A stretch of 64,000 bases of DNA from Caballeronia sordidicola (GCF_001544455.2 NZ_FCOC02000003.1:186001-250000), one strand, 5' to 3'; positions 1-9,161 are shown, counted from the first letter of the stretch. Notes: generated from the letters alone by a model not told the origin. Translations and numbers: made by a program.

Positions 1-13
1 GAGGCCTGCAATC

Positions 14-547
14 ATGCCGCAGTTGCGAAGAGGATTTTATCGTGTAGCACTGTGTGTCATTTCCGTGGCTGTGTTCTCGCAGGCAGCGGTGGCGCAGCGG
101 TCTATCGCGGTGATGGATTGCACGCTGATCGACGACAACGCGTCCTATAACGACGCCGATACCAACCGCACGCAGCAAGCGCGCCTGGAACTCGTCAGCA
201 AGGACTTGCGCACGCAGTTGAGCGAGCGCCAGCTTTTTCGCGTAGCCAATAACGCCGCGGCAAGCGCCATGATCGCCCAGTTTGCGCGCGGGCAGGACTT
301 GAACGCATGCAATGGCTGCGAACTGCAGATAGGACGCACGCTTAACGTGGAGCGCGTCGGCGTGTGCTGGGTGCAGAAAGTCAGCAACCTGATCATCAAT
401 ATCAATCTGCGCGTGGAAGACGTGGCAACCGGCCACGCGCTATTCCAGCGCTCTGTCGATATACGCGGCAATACGGATTTGTCGTGGAGCCGCGGCATGA
501 AGGGACTGGTCGATCGTCTCGCTGAAGACGCGGAAGCAGTCCGATAA
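14..547 (+). CDS. Exported protein, DUF3280/DUF2380-like
   Basis: Protein of 177 residues with a signal peptide (about residues 1-28, cleavage likely after AVAQ). The mature part has cysteines at 36, 99, 102 and 118, two of them in a CNGC motif. It resembles the small exported DUF3280-type proteins found beside PQQ/methanol oxidation genes; no biochemical role is known to me. A GAGG at bases 1-4 can serve as ribosome binding site. It is followed on the same strand by the beta-propeller gene, so both may belong to the periplasmic side of the alcohol oxidation system. The family assignment is from memory of the sequence type and is only moderately sure. Confidence 0.7.
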   Translation: MPQLRRGFYRVALCVISVAVFSQAAVAQRSIAVMDCTLIDDNASYNDADTNRTQQARLELVSKDLRTQLSERQLFRVANNAAASAMIAQFARGQDLNACNGCELQIGRTLNVERVGVCWVQKVSNLIININLRVEDVATGHALFQRSVDIRGNTDLSWSRGMKGLVDRLAEDAEAVR

Positions 548-693
548 ACCGCTTTCGGGAAATTCTCCCGCCTCCATCCATTGTCAAGCGGCCGCGCGAT
601 GGGCTAAGTTGACCATGTCGCCAATGGCATTGCGAATGCGGGCGCGCAGTGCCGGGTCAGGCGGCGAACCAATAAAAACAAGCGGAGACGATC

Positions 694-1773
694 ATGCAAT
701 TGAAGAAAGCAGCGGCGTATCTGGCGCTTGCATCGGTGACAACGTTGAGCGCGGGGTTCGCGCTGGCTGCGGCGCCGGTCGCTTATGTGACGAGCGAGAC
801 CATGGGCGTGGGGGTTATTGACCTGGACCAGATGACGCTCGCCAGAACCTTCGCCGTGGGCGACGATGGCCCGCGCGGCCTGAGCCTCACCGACGACGGC
901 AAGCACCTGCTGGTCGCCAACAAGAAGACGGCCGATCTTTCCGAAATCGATACCGCGACCGGCAAGGTCGTGCGCCGCGCGAAGATTGGCCAGAATCCGG
1001 AGTTCGTGCGGGTGTATCGCGGGTATGCATATGTGACGTACGAACCCGGCGAGGACGGCGGGCCGCCGCAGGCGGCGGGTGCATCGGGCGGCGGCAAGGT
1101 TGAAAATAAGGACGCAAGCAAGGACGATGACGACGCAAACAGCCCGCCCGCCGAGATCGCGATTGTCGACTTGAAGACGCTGCGGGTCGTACGTTCGGTG
1201 AAGAGCGGCCATGAAACGGAAGGCGTCGAATTTTCCGCCGACGGCAAGGAGTTGCTGGTCACCAATGAGGGTGACGACACGGTGTCGGTCTATCACGTGG
1301 GCACGGGCAAGCCGCTGCGCAGCATCAAGCTCGATCATGGCTCGCGGCCGCGCGGCATCAAGCGTTCGCCGGACGGCCGGCAGTATGTGGTGACGCTTGA
1401 AAACACCAACAAGTTCGTGGTGCTCGACGCGCATAGCCTCCAGCCGGTCAAGACCGTCGATACAAAAATGGGCCCTTACGGCGTCGCGTTCGATCCATCG
1501 GGCAAGCGGTTACTGGTGGCGGCGGCGCGCGGCAAGACGCTTCAGGTGTTCGATTCCGGCACTTACGGCCACATCAGCGATATCCCCGTTGGCCAGCGCT
1601 GCTGGCACTTCAGCTTCACACCGGACGGGTCGAAGGTCCTGCTTGCATGCGGTCGTTCGAATGCGGTGTACGTGCTGGATGCCACCAGCTATCAGACCGT
1701 CAAACAGATCGAAGGATTGTCGTTGCCCTGGGGCATCGTCACGTATCCGCGCAGCGCGGGATCGATTGAATAA
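694..1773 (+). CDS. PQQ-associated YVTN-type beta-propeller protein
   Basis: A 359-residue exported protein: signal peptide about residues 1-26, then repeated blades of the YVTN/NHL beta-propeller type (motifs such as VAYVTSE, HLLVANKK, KELLVTNEGDD, KRLLVAAARG). It matches the class described as PQQ-dependent catabolism-associated beta-propeller. A Gly/Ala then Asp/Lys-rich low-complexity insertion lies at about 117-152 between blades. Start chosen by GGAGA seven bases upstream. The family clusters with quinoprotein alcohol dehydrogenase genes; its molecular role is unknown, probably periplasmic binding or assembly. Convergent with the TonB receptor gene, separated by a strong terminator hairpin. 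Confidence 0.85.
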   Translation: MQLKKAAAYLALASVTTLSAGFALAAAPVAYVTSETMGVGVIDLDQMTLARTFAVGDDGPRGLSLTDDGKHLLVANKKTADLSEIDTATGKVVRRAKIGQNPEFVRVYRGYAYVTYEPGEDGGPPQAAGASGGGKVENKDASKDDDDANSPPAEIAIVDLKTLRVVRSVKSGHETEGVEFSADGKELLVTNEGDDTVSVYHVGTGKPLRSIKLDHGSRPRGIKRSPDGRQYVVTLENTNKFVVLDAHSLQPVKTVDTKMGPYGVAFDPSGKRLLVAAARGKTLQVFDSGTYGHISDIPVGQRCWHFSFTPDGSKVLLACGRSNAVYVLDATSYQTVKQIEGLSLPWGIVTYPRSAGSIE

Positions 1774-1783
1774 CGCGGGCGCA

Positions 1784-1810
1784 AGCGGGTTCTTTTCAAA
1801 AGAACCCGCT
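1784..1810. terminator. Bidirectional intrinsic terminator
   Basis: A perfect 13-base inverted repeat (AGCGGGTTCTTTT and its complement) with a one-base centre. It lies between the convergent stop codons of the beta-propeller gene (1773) and the TonB receptor gene (1823). The T-rich part lies within the upper stem on either strand, so it can act in both directions. Confidence 0.85.
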
Positions 1811-1822
1811 CTCTCTCAAGGC

Positions 1823-4111
1823 TTATTTCCACGCATACCGCAATCCAACCCACGCGCCACGCGGCGCACCGATCCCCAGGAATTGTTCGTTGACCGGGTT
1901 GGCGCCATCGAAGGTATGGTTCGGTCCATTGAAGAAATTCTGCCCAAGGATGGCGAAGCTTGCATAGTGCTTGTTGAGCAGGTTCGTTACGCTCGCGAAC
2001 ACCTGAAGCTGCTTCGTCACGTTGTAGGTCGTGTCCAGGTCGATCAGGAAATAGCCCGCGATCTTTCCGTTCGCGTCCTGATTGTCCTCGTCGCCGCGCG
2101 CAAAAATGCTGCCCCTGTAGGTCAGGTTGCTGCCCACGTTCCACTTCGGCGTAGCCGCGTAATCGAGCCGCAGCTTCACCGTATTCTGCGGAATGCCTGG
2201 AATGCGGTCGCCCTTGTGCACGGTGATGTTGCCGTCGTCGTCCGCGCTGGAATTGCTGCCGCTGCTTTCGGTCCAGGTCGAGCGATACGTGGCGTCCACG
2301 TAGCTGTAGCTCGCGCTCACGCCGACCGGCCCGTACTGCGTGCGCCCTGCAAGTTCGAAGCCTTGGCGCTGGGTCTTTCCCACGTTCTGGAAAAAACCGA
2401 GCGTGCTTGCCGCGCCGTTGCTGCTGACAAACTGGATGTCGTTGTCGAGCGTGGTCCGGTAGATGGCGGCGCTCCACGTGGTCGCGCGTCCAAGCTGCCC
2501 GCGCGCGCCAATTTCAAATGTCTTCGATATCACTGGCTGCAGCGTCGGGTCCGCAATGAAGTCGTTGGGCAACGAGCATGGCGAAGCGGGATCGGCGCAA
2601 GCGAGTTCGATGGCCGTCGGCGAGCGCATGCCTTCGTTGTATGTGGCGTAGGCAGTGAAGGTCGATGTCGGATTCCAGTTGACGCCGACCGCCGGATTGA
2701 AGCGCGAGAACGTATGGTTGCCGTCGAGCAGGGGCTGCACGCCGCTTTCGTCGCCGACCACGGACTTCGACCAGTTGTAACGCCCCGCCAGCGTCAGCGA
2801 CCACTGCTGCGTGATCGACAATGTGTTCTCGAAGTAGACGCCATAGTTTGCGTTGCGCGTGGCGGCGTCGGTCTGAGGCTCGAATCCGCCAATGCCAATC
2901 GTTGCGCGCGAATCCGTGAAAAAGGCGTCCTGCGACGACTGTGTGAAATGCGAGTTGGCGAAGTCCGCCGCCACGCCCGCGACGAACTGGTTGTCGTAGC
3001 CAGCGAGCTTGCCGAGCAAGGTCATCTGCAGGCTTGCACCGTAGCTGTCGGTGACGATCACGGATTGATCGTTGGTCGCCTGCAGTGTGTTGATGTCGCC
3101 GTCGTCTTCGACCGTGCCGAAGTCGTCGTTCACGTTGCTGCTGACATTCGTGTTCCGATAATGCCGGTAGTACACGTTGCCGCTCAGTTCCAGGTTGGGC
3201 GAGAAGTAATGCTCGCCGGAGAAGGTCAGGTAGCCGACGCTATTGTGGTTCTGGTCCGGAAATGTATAGGCCTGCTTGCGGTTGTCGAGGAACGAGCGCG
3301 GGATGGTCTGCGAGCCTTGCAAGGTGTTGTCCGCGCCGCCCATGGAAAGGGAAAGCGTGGTATTGGCGTCGGTGTAGCGCAGCTTGCCGAACGCCTGGCG
3401 AAGGCGGCTTGAGTTGTGGTCGGCCCAGCCGTCGTCGTTGGTCGTGTTGGCGGTGAAGTAATAATCGAGGTTGCTGCCAATCACACCGCCTTGCTGGATC
3501 TGCGCTGTTTTTCGTCCCCATGATCCCGCCGAGATTTCCGCTTCGCCGCCCGGGTTGCTGCGGCCGTTTTTTGTCGTGATGGCGAGCGCGCCGCCGAGCG
3601 TGTTCAGGCCGAAGGTCGGATTGGAACCGGGGATCAACTGGATTGTGTTGATGGCCGCTTGCGGTATCAGGTCCCAGTTGACGACATCGCCGAAGGGCTC
3701 GTTCACGCGCACGCCGTCGAGGAAAACCGATAACCCTTGCGGCGTGCCAAGCAGCGGCGAGGCCGTAAAGCCGCGGTAGTTGATATCGACTTGGGATGGG
3801 TTGCCTTGCGCCTCGTTGATATCGACGCTCGTGAGGTTGCTCGCGAAGTAGTCCGTGAGCGTGGCGCGATGCTGCTGGTCGATATCGCGTCCGCGAATAG
3901 TCTGCACGTTGGCTGGCACGTGTTCCAGCGGCGTGCCGATACCCAGCAGCGGTGTTGTCCCGATCACGATGATCGGCGCGAGTTGCGTCACCGCGGCATC
4001 TGAAGCGGGCGCGGCCGCTTCCTGCGCCCAGCTTGTGACGCTCAAGCCGGCCAGCGCGCCGCCGAAGTACACACGCAGCGCGTGGCGCCGCCTGAAGGGA
4101 AGCTTGGTCAT
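1823..4111 (-). CDS. TonB-dependent outer-membrane receptor
   Basis: A 762-residue receptor: signal peptide (about 1-29), N-terminal plug domain (containing VFLDGVRVNEPFGDV and TLGGALAITTKNG) and a 22-strand-type barrel ending in an aromatic-rich C-terminus (WVGLRYAWK). Such receptors import scarce ligands using TonB energy. Start set at 4111, where AGGAGA precedes ATG; an upstream in-frame start at 4177 lacks such a site. Its position at the edge of a PQQ/XoxF island makes lanthanide chelates or PQQ plausible ligands, but nothing in the sequence proves this. An acidic/Ser/Asn loop (SSADDDGN) occurs in the C-terminal third. Confidence 0.9.
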   Translation of the reverse strand: MTKLPFRRRHALRVYFGGALAGLSVTSWAQEAAAPASDAAVTQLAPIIVIGTTPLLGIGTPLEHVPANVQTIRGRDIDQQHRATLTDYFASNLTSVDINEAQGNPSQVDINYRGFTASPLLGTPQGLSVFLDGVRVNEPFGDVVNWDLIPQAAINTIQLIPGSNPTFGLNTLGGALAITTKNGRSNPGGEAEISAGSWGRKTAQIQQGGVIGSNLDYYFTANTTNDDGWADHNSSRLRQAFGKLRYTDANTTLSLSMGGADNTLQGSQTIPRSFLDNRKQAYTFPDQNHNSVGYLTFSGEHYFSPNLELSGNVYYRHYRNTNVSSNVNDDFGTVEDDGDINTLQATNDQSVIVTDSYGASLQMTLLGKLAGYDNQFVAGVAADFANSHFTQSSQDAFFTDSRATIGIGGFEPQTDAATRNANYGVYFENTLSITQQWSLTLAGRYNWSKSVVGDESGVQPLLDGNHTFSRFNPAVGVNWNPTSTFTAYATYNEGMRSPTAIELACADPASPCSLPNDFIADPTLQPVISKTFEIGARGQLGRATTWSAAIYRTTLDNDIQFVSSNGAASTLGFFQNVGKTQRQGFELAGRTQYGPVGVSASYSYVDATYRSTWTESSGSNSSADDDGNITVHKGDRIPGIPQNTVKLRLDYAATPKWNVGSNLTYRGSIFARGDEDNQDANGKIAGYFLIDLDTTYNVTKQLQVFASVTNLLNKHYASFAILGQNFFNGPNHTFDGANPVNEQFLGIGAPRGAWVGLRYAWK

Positions 4112-4286
4112 GGTTGTCTCCTGCCGTTTATCGTTATCGGTTTGCTTCTTTATTGCAGTACTGAAAGCGTCCCACAAGACGCGTGCGGTGCGGTCGGGAA
4201 GACCTCCCGATTACACGAGGAAGCTTTCCCTGCCCTTGTTTTGCGGACGCGACGCGAACGCGCGCGCTGAGTAGAATGAGAGCGCC

Positions 4287-5348
4287 ATGCGACCCGAACC
4301 CCAAGCTGATTCCCCGGCCTTTGTTGCCAGCGCGCGCTCGTCCCGTTCCACGGCGTGGCGCGATCTTGTCTGCGTGCTCGCGCTCACGGTGCTGGCGGCG
4401 CTGGTATGCATGCGCTTCGAAGCCGGCGAGTTGACGTATTCCCTGACGCGCCGCTTCGAGCGTTTTCAACTCGATGAAATTCCGCCCACGCTTGTTGTCC
4501 TGGCAACCGGGCTCGCGTGGTTTGCATGGCGGCGATACCGCGAGTCGCAGCGTGAATTGCTGCATCGCCGCGCGCTTGAAGCGAAGGCCGCGAGCCTGCT
4601 TGCGGAAAACCGGCGGCTTGCAAGCGAGAGCATCGGCGCGCAGGAAAACGAGCGTCGTCACCTCGCGCGCGAACTGCACGATGAACTCGGCCAGTATCTC
4701 AACGCCATCGCGCTGGACGCGGGACGTATCCGGGATTTATCGGCGCACGATCAGGCGAGGAGTGAACCCGAGGTTCATAGGCTCGCGCTTGCGGTCATGC
4801 AAAGCGCGAGCACCGTGTACAGGCAGATTGGCGGGATGATCCGGCGCTTGCGCCCGATCGGTCTCGATGAATTCGGCTTGCCGAGCGCGCTCGAACATTG
4901 CGTGGAAAGCTGGCGCGAGCGCTTGCCGCAGGCGTCGTTTACGCTGACCGTGGACGGCGACTTTTCCAATCTCGCGGATGTGGTGAACATCACGCTGTAC
5001 AGGCTGGTGCAGGAGGGACTGACGAACGTGTCGAAGTTCGCGCAGAACTCGCGCGTGGAAATCTATCTGGTTCGGACTTCAGACAATACGAACAACACGC
5101 GCGCGAGTCGCGGTGAAATTGTCGTGACCATGACCGACGACGGTCCGGGTGTCGATCTGACAAAACCACGCGCGGGCCTGGGCCTGATTGGCATGCGTGA
5201 GCGTGTCGAGGCGCTGGGCGGCGAATTCCATGTTGCGAGCCAGCCGGACGGCGGGTTCCTGTTTTGCGCGCGCGTGCCGGTTCAGGCCGGGTTGCCTGAT
5301 CCCACGGATCCAAGCGCGCTTGCGGAACTGGCGAAATCGGAGAAATGA
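4287..5348 (+). CDS. Sensor histidine kinase, NarL/UhpB class
   Basis: A 353-residue membrane kinase. Two transmembrane segments lie at about 26-43 and 66-81, with only a short periplasmic loop. A HisKA_3 dimerisation domain follows with phospho-acceptor His131 in ARELHDELGQ, then an HATPase domain with the N-box Asn near 247, a DDGPGVD box and GLGLIGMRERV. No PAS or GAF sensor domain is visible. The gene converges on the LuxR-type regulator at 5282-5980 and overlaps its 3' end by 67 bases, so they probably form a two-component pair despite opposite transcription. Similar pairs control PQQ-dependent alcohol oxidation in pseudomonads; the signal here is unknown. Confidence 0.88.
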   Translation: MRPEPQADSPAFVASARSSRSTAWRDLVCVLALTVLAALVCMRFEAGELTYSLTRRFERFQLDEIPPTLVVLATGLAWFAWRRYRESQRELLHRRALEAKAASLLAENRRLASESIGAQENERRHLARELHDELGQYLNAIALDAGRIRDLSAHDQARSEPEVHRLALAVMQSASTVYRQIGGMIRRLRPIGLDEFGLPSALEHCVESWRERLPQASFTLTVDGDFSNLADVVNITLYRLVQEGLTNVSKFAQNSRVEIYLVRTSDNTNNTRASRGEIVVTMTDDGPGVDLTKPRAGLGLIGMRERVEALGGEFHVASQPDGGFLFCARVPVQAGLPDPTDPSALAELAKSEK

Positions 5349-5980
5349 AGGCCGAGGCGATTCGCCATCTGCGCGAGTTGCACGCCATTGTCCGCGCCGA
5401 ATTTTTGCCGGATCACTGACTGATGATTGGCCACGGTCTTCTGGCTCAAGCCCAGCCGTTCCGCGATGCTCGGCAGCGTATAGCCTTGTACCAGCAGCCG
5501 CAGCACTTCGAACTCGCGCGCCGATAACTGGCGTCCCGGCGGCCCGTCCTGGAAAGTGGCGCGCAGCGCGAGCGCCTGCGAGATGTCGGGGCTCAGATAA
5601 CGGGCGCGGCCCGCGACGGCGCGCACGCCTTCCACCAGTACGTCGGGGGCGCTTGCCTTGGTCACATAGCCGCGCGCGCCCGCGTCGAGCGCGCGCCGGA
5701 CGAAGATTGTTTCCTCATGCACGCTGAAGATCAGCACGTGGGCGTCGGGTTCGCGCGCGAGCATGCGCCGCATCGCTTCAATGCCGCTTGCGCCCGGCAG
5801 CGCAAGGTCCATGACCACAACGTCGGGTTTCAACGTACAGAAGCGCTGGTAGGCCTGGGCAGCATCGGCGGCTTCGCCTGCCACGCTGATGTCCGGGCTG
5901 AGTTCCAGCAGGCGCCGATACCCCTCGCGCACAACAGCGTGGTCATCGACGAGAAGAACACTGATATCCGCGATGGTCAT
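5282..5980 (-). CDS. LuxR/NarL-family response regulator
   Basis: A 232-residue regulator: receiver domain (acidic pair Asp12/Asp13, phospho-acceptor Asp58 in VVVMD, Lys108 in GYVTK), then a LuxR-type helix-turn-helix at about 152-195 (LSAREFEVLRLLVQGY ... SQKTVANHQ). Its ATG overlaps the pqqE stop codon (ATGA), so it is translationally coupled to PQQ synthesis. Its 3' end overlaps the partner kinase gene by 67 bases. By analogy with ExaE/AgmR/PedR-type regulators it probably controls quinoprotein dehydrogenase or PQQ genes; the targets are inferred. Confidence 0.9.
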   Translation of the reverse strand: MTIADISVLLVDDHAVVREGYRRLLELSPDISVAGEAADAAQAYQRFCTLKPDVVVMDLALPGASGIEAMRRMLAREPDAHVLIFSVHEETIFVRRALDAGARGYVTKASAPDVLVEGVRAVAGRARYLSPDISQALALRATFQDGPPGRQLSAREFEVLRLLVQGYTLPSIAERLGLSQKTVANHQSVIRQKFGADNGVQLAQMANRLGLHFSDFASSASALGSVGSGNPA

Positions 5981-7173
5981 TTGCGCGCTCCCGCAAGATC
6001 GGCGACATTGTGATGGTCCGGCTCCCCGCGCGTTTTCAATGCCGCCAGCCGGCGTGAATTGGTGTCGTTGCGAAACACAATCGGATGCTCTTCAGGCTCG
6101 CGCTGTACCGCCGCGCCTGCTGCTCTTTTAACCACGTTGATCACGGTCTCGTGATGGGGCGATTTATCGCAGACAGGGTCGGCGTTGGCCGGGTCGCCCG
6201 TCAGCAAATACGCCTGGCAGCGGCAACCGCCTGCATCGATGGTTTTTTCTTCGCAACTGCGGCATGGCTCCTTCATCCAGTCGAAGCCGCGAAATCGGTT
6301 GAACGCGTCGCTCTCGTACCAGATGTCGCGCACTGACGTGTCCTTGACGTTGGGAAAGCTCAGGCCCGGAAGCGAGCGCGCGGTGTGGCAAGGGAGCGCC
6401 GCGCCATCGGGCGCCACGCCAAGGAACACGGAACCCCAGCCGTTCATGCATTTCTTGGGCCGTGTCTCGAAGTAGTCGGGCACCACAAAGTAGATCTTGC
6501 AGCGATGCCCGATCTTCTCTCTATACCGCTCGACCACCGCCTCGGCCTCCCTCAACTGCCCGGCGGTCGGCATGAGTTGCGCGCGGTTCGCATGCGCCCA
6601 ACCGTAATACTGCGTGTTCGCGAGTTCGAGATATTCCGCGCCCATTGCAAGCGCCATGTCGATGATCTTGTCTACGTGCGGCAGGTTGTATCGATGCAGC
6701 ACGCAGTTCAGGACCATTGGGAAGCCATGCGCCTTGATCGACTTGGCGACGCGGTTTTTCAGGTCGAACGTGCGGGTGCTGCTGAGAAAGTCGTTGAGTT
6801 CCTGCGTTGAATCCTGGAACGACAACTGGATGTGATCGAGTCCGGCGTCCTTCAACGCGTCGAGCCGCTTGTCCGTCAAACCGATGCCCGACGTAATCAG
6901 GTTGGTATAAAAACCGAGTTGCCGTCCTTCGCGAACCAGCACTTCAAGGTCATCGCGCAACAAGGGTTCGCCGCCCGAGAATCCCAGTTGCGCCGCGCCC
7001 AGCGCGCGCGCTTCGCGCAGCACGCCTATCCATTGCTCCGTGGTGAGTTCGCTGCTGTGGTCCGTATAGTTGACCGGGTTGTAGCAGAACGCGCAATGCA
7101 GCGGGCACCGGTAGGTAAGCTCTGCGAGCAGCCACAGTGGCGGAGCGATCACGCCTTGATCGCGGGCGGTCAT
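5977..7173 (-). CDS. pqqE: PqqA peptide cyclase, radical SAM
   Basis: A 398-residue radical SAM/SPASM enzyme that forms the Glu-Tyr carbon-carbon cross-link in the PqqA peptide, the first step of PQQ synthesis. The SAM cluster motif CX3CX2C is at Cys23, Cys27 and Cys30 (YRCPLHCAFC), followed by GGEPLLRDD. The C-terminal SPASM region carries the auxiliary cluster cysteines (KKCMNGW, LPCHTA, PCRSCEE, GGCRC, VCDKS). Start 7173 overlaps the pqqD stop (ATGA); an earlier in-frame codon at 7191 lies inside pqqD. The enzyme works on PqqA bound to PqqD, both encoded in this window. Confidence 0.96.
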   Translation of the reverse strand: MTARDQGVIAPPLWLLAELTYRCPLHCAFCYNPVNYTDHSSELTTEQWIGVLREARALGAAQLGFSGGEPLLRDDLEVLVREGRQLGFYTNLITSGIGLTDKRLDALKDAGLDHIQLSFQDSTQELNDFLSSTRTFDLKNRVAKSIKAHGFPMVLNCVLHRYNLPHVDKIIDMALAMGAEYLELANTQYYGWAHANRAQLMPTAGQLREAEAVVERYREKIGHRCKIYFVVPDYFETRPKKCMNGWGSVFLGVAPDGAALPCHTARSLPGLSFPNVKDTSVRDIWYESDAFNRFRGFDWMKEPCRSCEEKTIDAGGCRCQAYLLTGDPANADPVCDKSPHHETVINVVKRAAGAAVQREPEEHPIVFRNDTNSRRLAALKTRGEPDHHNVADLAGARK

Positions 7174-7448
7174 GACGCTTCCTCCAGCCATCCGCGCCGT
7201 TCGGCTTCGGCTATGAACAGACGCACTTCACCGCCAATGTCCTGCGCATTGAAGGCCTGCTGCAGGTCGGCGATCAACGCGTCAATATCGCGCGTGCCAT
7301 CGCAACGCTTCAGGATTTCGCCGGCGCTTTGATTGAGCTTCACCATGCCTTCGGGATAAAGCAGCACGTGCGCGTCCTGGGCGGGCTCCCATTGCAGCCG
7401 GAAGATGCCCTTGAGCTTGAGGTTCTGCGTGGACGTGGGCGTTGTCAT
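7170..7448 (-). CDS. pqqD: PQQ biosynthesis peptide chaperone
   Basis: A 92-residue PqqD protein (starting [10 protein letters not shown]), the RiPP recognition element that binds the PqqA precursor and presents it to PqqE. Typical segments are [25 protein letters not shown] and a C-terminal acidic/aromatic helix. The start at 7448 overlaps the pqqC stop (ATGA). A longer reading to 7733 would run far into pqqC and is rejected. Its 3' end overlaps pqqE by four bases, so pqqC, pqqD and pqqE are coupled. Confidence 0.95.
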   Translation of the reverse strand: MTTPTSTQNLKLKGIFRLQWEPAQDAHVLLYPEGMVKLNQSAGEILKRCDGTRDIDALIADLQQAFNAQDIGGEVRLFIAEAERRGWLEEAS

Positions 7449-8185
7449 TGCGGAAAGGCCTTTTCGATTGCGTCGAGCATCGACCACAAGATGTCGAGTT
7501 TGAATTGCAAAATGTCGAGCGCGCGTTCCTGCTGCTCGCGCGTCTTGAAGTAATCGAGCGTGACTTGCAGGCCGTGTTCGACGTCGCGCTGCGCCAGCGA
7601 GATGCGCGAGCGGAAGTACGTGAGGCCATCGGCTTCTATCCACGGATAAAACGTCGGCCATGTCGCGAGCCTGTCCTTGTGGATCTGCGGCGCGAAAATT
7701 TCCGTAAGCGAAGAACACACGGCCTCTTGCCACGGCGCGCGCCGGGCAAAGTTGACGTAGGCATCGACGGCGAATTTCACGCCCGGCGCGACGTGTTCCA
7801 GCGACCAGAGTTCATCGCGCGTGAGGCCGACTGCATCGCCCAGCCGCGCCCATGTTTCTATGCCGCCCTCGTCGTCGCCGTAGCCGTCGTGATCGAGAAT
7901 GCGCAGTACCCAGCGCCGCCGTGTTTCGCGATCAGGACAGTTCGACATGACCGCCGCGTCCTTCAGCGGAATGTTGATCTGATAGTAAAAGCGGTTCGCG
8001 ACCCAGCCGCGAATCTGCTCGCGCGAGCAACCGCCTGCGTTCATTTTCACGTTGAACGGATGATGGATATGGTACGCCGCGCCCTTCGCGCGAAGCTGGG
8101 CTTCGAATTCTTCGCGGGTCCAGGCGGTCGCGCCTGAATTCCGGGTTGCTGCCTGATTCGTTACTGCTTGAGTCGGTCCGTTCAC
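7445..8185 (-). CDS. pqqC: Pyrroloquinoline-quinone synthase
   Basis: A 246-residue, cofactor-free oxidase that carries out the final ring closure and oxidation to PQQ. The family's conserved stretches are clear ([54 protein letters not shown]). The start is GTG at 8185. An ATG overlaps it by one base in another frame and is followed at once by TGA, giving a minimal start-stop element after AGGAG. The gene follows pqqB by 30 bases and overlaps pqqD by four. Confidence 0.95.
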   Translation of the reverse strand: MNGPTQAVTNQAATRNSGATAWTREEFEAQLRAKGAAYHIHHPFNVKMNAGGCSREQIRGWVANRFYYQINIPLKDAAVMSNCPDRETRRRWVLRILDHDGYGDDEGGIETWARLGDAVGLTRDELWSLEHVAPGVKFAVDAYVNFARRAPWQEAVCSSLTEIFAPQIHKDRLATWPTFYPWIEADGLTYFRSRISLAQRDVEHGLQVTLDYFKTREQQERALDILQFKLDILWSMLDAIEKAFPQ

Positions 8186-8215
8186 ATGTTTCTCCTGTAA
8201 TCCGTTAGCGCATAT

Positions 8216-9136
8216 TCAGAGATCGAATGCCATGCCGTCGAAGGCGACTTCTATGCCGTGTTCCGCGAGCCGCCGCCGCTCAGGGCCGTCTTCAATCAGG
8301 ATGGGATTCGTATTGTTGATATGAATGAGCACCTTTCGCACACCTGCGCGTTCGATGGAATCGAGCACGTCGATCATTCCTCCCGGGCCTGTTTGCGCGA
8401 GGTGGCCCATGTCGGCCGCGGTCTTTTTCGACAGGCCGAGTTCGATCATTTCATCCGGCGTCCAGAGCGTGCCGTCGACCAGCAAAAGGTCCGCACCGTT
8501 CATTGCCTCGAGCACGTGCGGCTCGAGCGCGCCAAGGCCGGGCGCATAGAACGCCCGCTTGCCCGTGGCTTCGTTTGTAAACGTGAGGCCGATGTTGTCG
8601 CCGCGTTCCGGCGCTGCGCGATGCGGCGAGTAGGGCGGCGCCTTGCTCGATAGCGGCAGCGCCTCGATGCGTATGCCTGGCAATGCGGGAATGTCGAACG
8701 GCGATCCGTCGAGCGGGATTGCATGCCTTTCAACGCCGCAGTAATGCGCGAGTATCGGCACTATCGGCAAGCCCGTACTCAAGTCTTGCAGCACGGCGTC
8801 GGTCACGTAAAGCGGCAACGGTGTATCGCGTTCACGGAGCATCAGCAGGCCCGTGACGTGATCGATTTGCGCGTCGATGGCGATGACCGCCGCAATCCCG
8901 CTGTCGCGTTTGCGGCGCGCGGGCTGCAACTCCGGATTCGCCGCGATCTGCGCGAGCAAGTCAGGCGATGCGTTCACGAGGAGCCAGTCCTCGCCCGTCG
9001 CGCTGACAATGATCGACGACTGCGTGCGCCGCTTCGCATCAACGCTGCCGTTACGCACTCCGTCGCAATTGCGGCAGTTGCAATTCCACTGCGGAAATCC
9101 GCCACCCGCCGATGAACCCAGCACCTTGATCTTCAT
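8216..9136 (-). CDS. pqqB: PQQ biosynthesis metallo-hydrolase-fold protein PqqB
   Basis: A 306-residue metallo-beta-lactamase-fold protein (start MKIKVLGSSAGGGFPQWNC) thought to hydroxylate the tyrosine of the cross-linked PqqA product during PQQ formation. The N-terminal cysteine cluster CNCRNCDG and the metal site region (DAQIDHVTGLL) are present. The ribosome site GAGGAA lies ahead of the ATG. Only 25 bases separate it from the upstream cytochrome b561 gene, so no pqqA exists at this usual position; pqqA is 10 kb away at 19802-19876. Confidence 0.95.
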   Translation of the reverse strand: MKIKVLGSSAGGGFPQWNCNCRNCDGVRNGSVDAKRRTQSSIIVSATGEDWLLVNASPDLLAQIAANPELQPARRKRDSGIAAVIAIDAQIDHVTGLLMLRERDTPLPLYVTDAVLQDLSTGLPIVPILAHYCGVERHAIPLDGSPFDIPALPGIRIEALPLSSKAPPYSPHRAAPERGDNIGLTFTNEATGKRAFYAPGLGALEPHVLEAMNGADLLLVDGTLWTPDEMIELGLSKKTAADMGHLAQTGPGGMIDVLDSIERAGVRKVLIHINNTNPILIEDGPERRRLAEHGIEVAFDGMAFDL

Positions 9137-9161
9137 TAACCGCGTTCCTCGATAAAAAAAC

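Noticed and set aside
1397..3412. A 671-codon plus-strand open frame opposite the TonB receptor and propeller genes
   Set aside because: It is an antisense shadow of high-GC coding DNA: no ribosome site, no recognisable domain, and it overlaps two well-supported genes.
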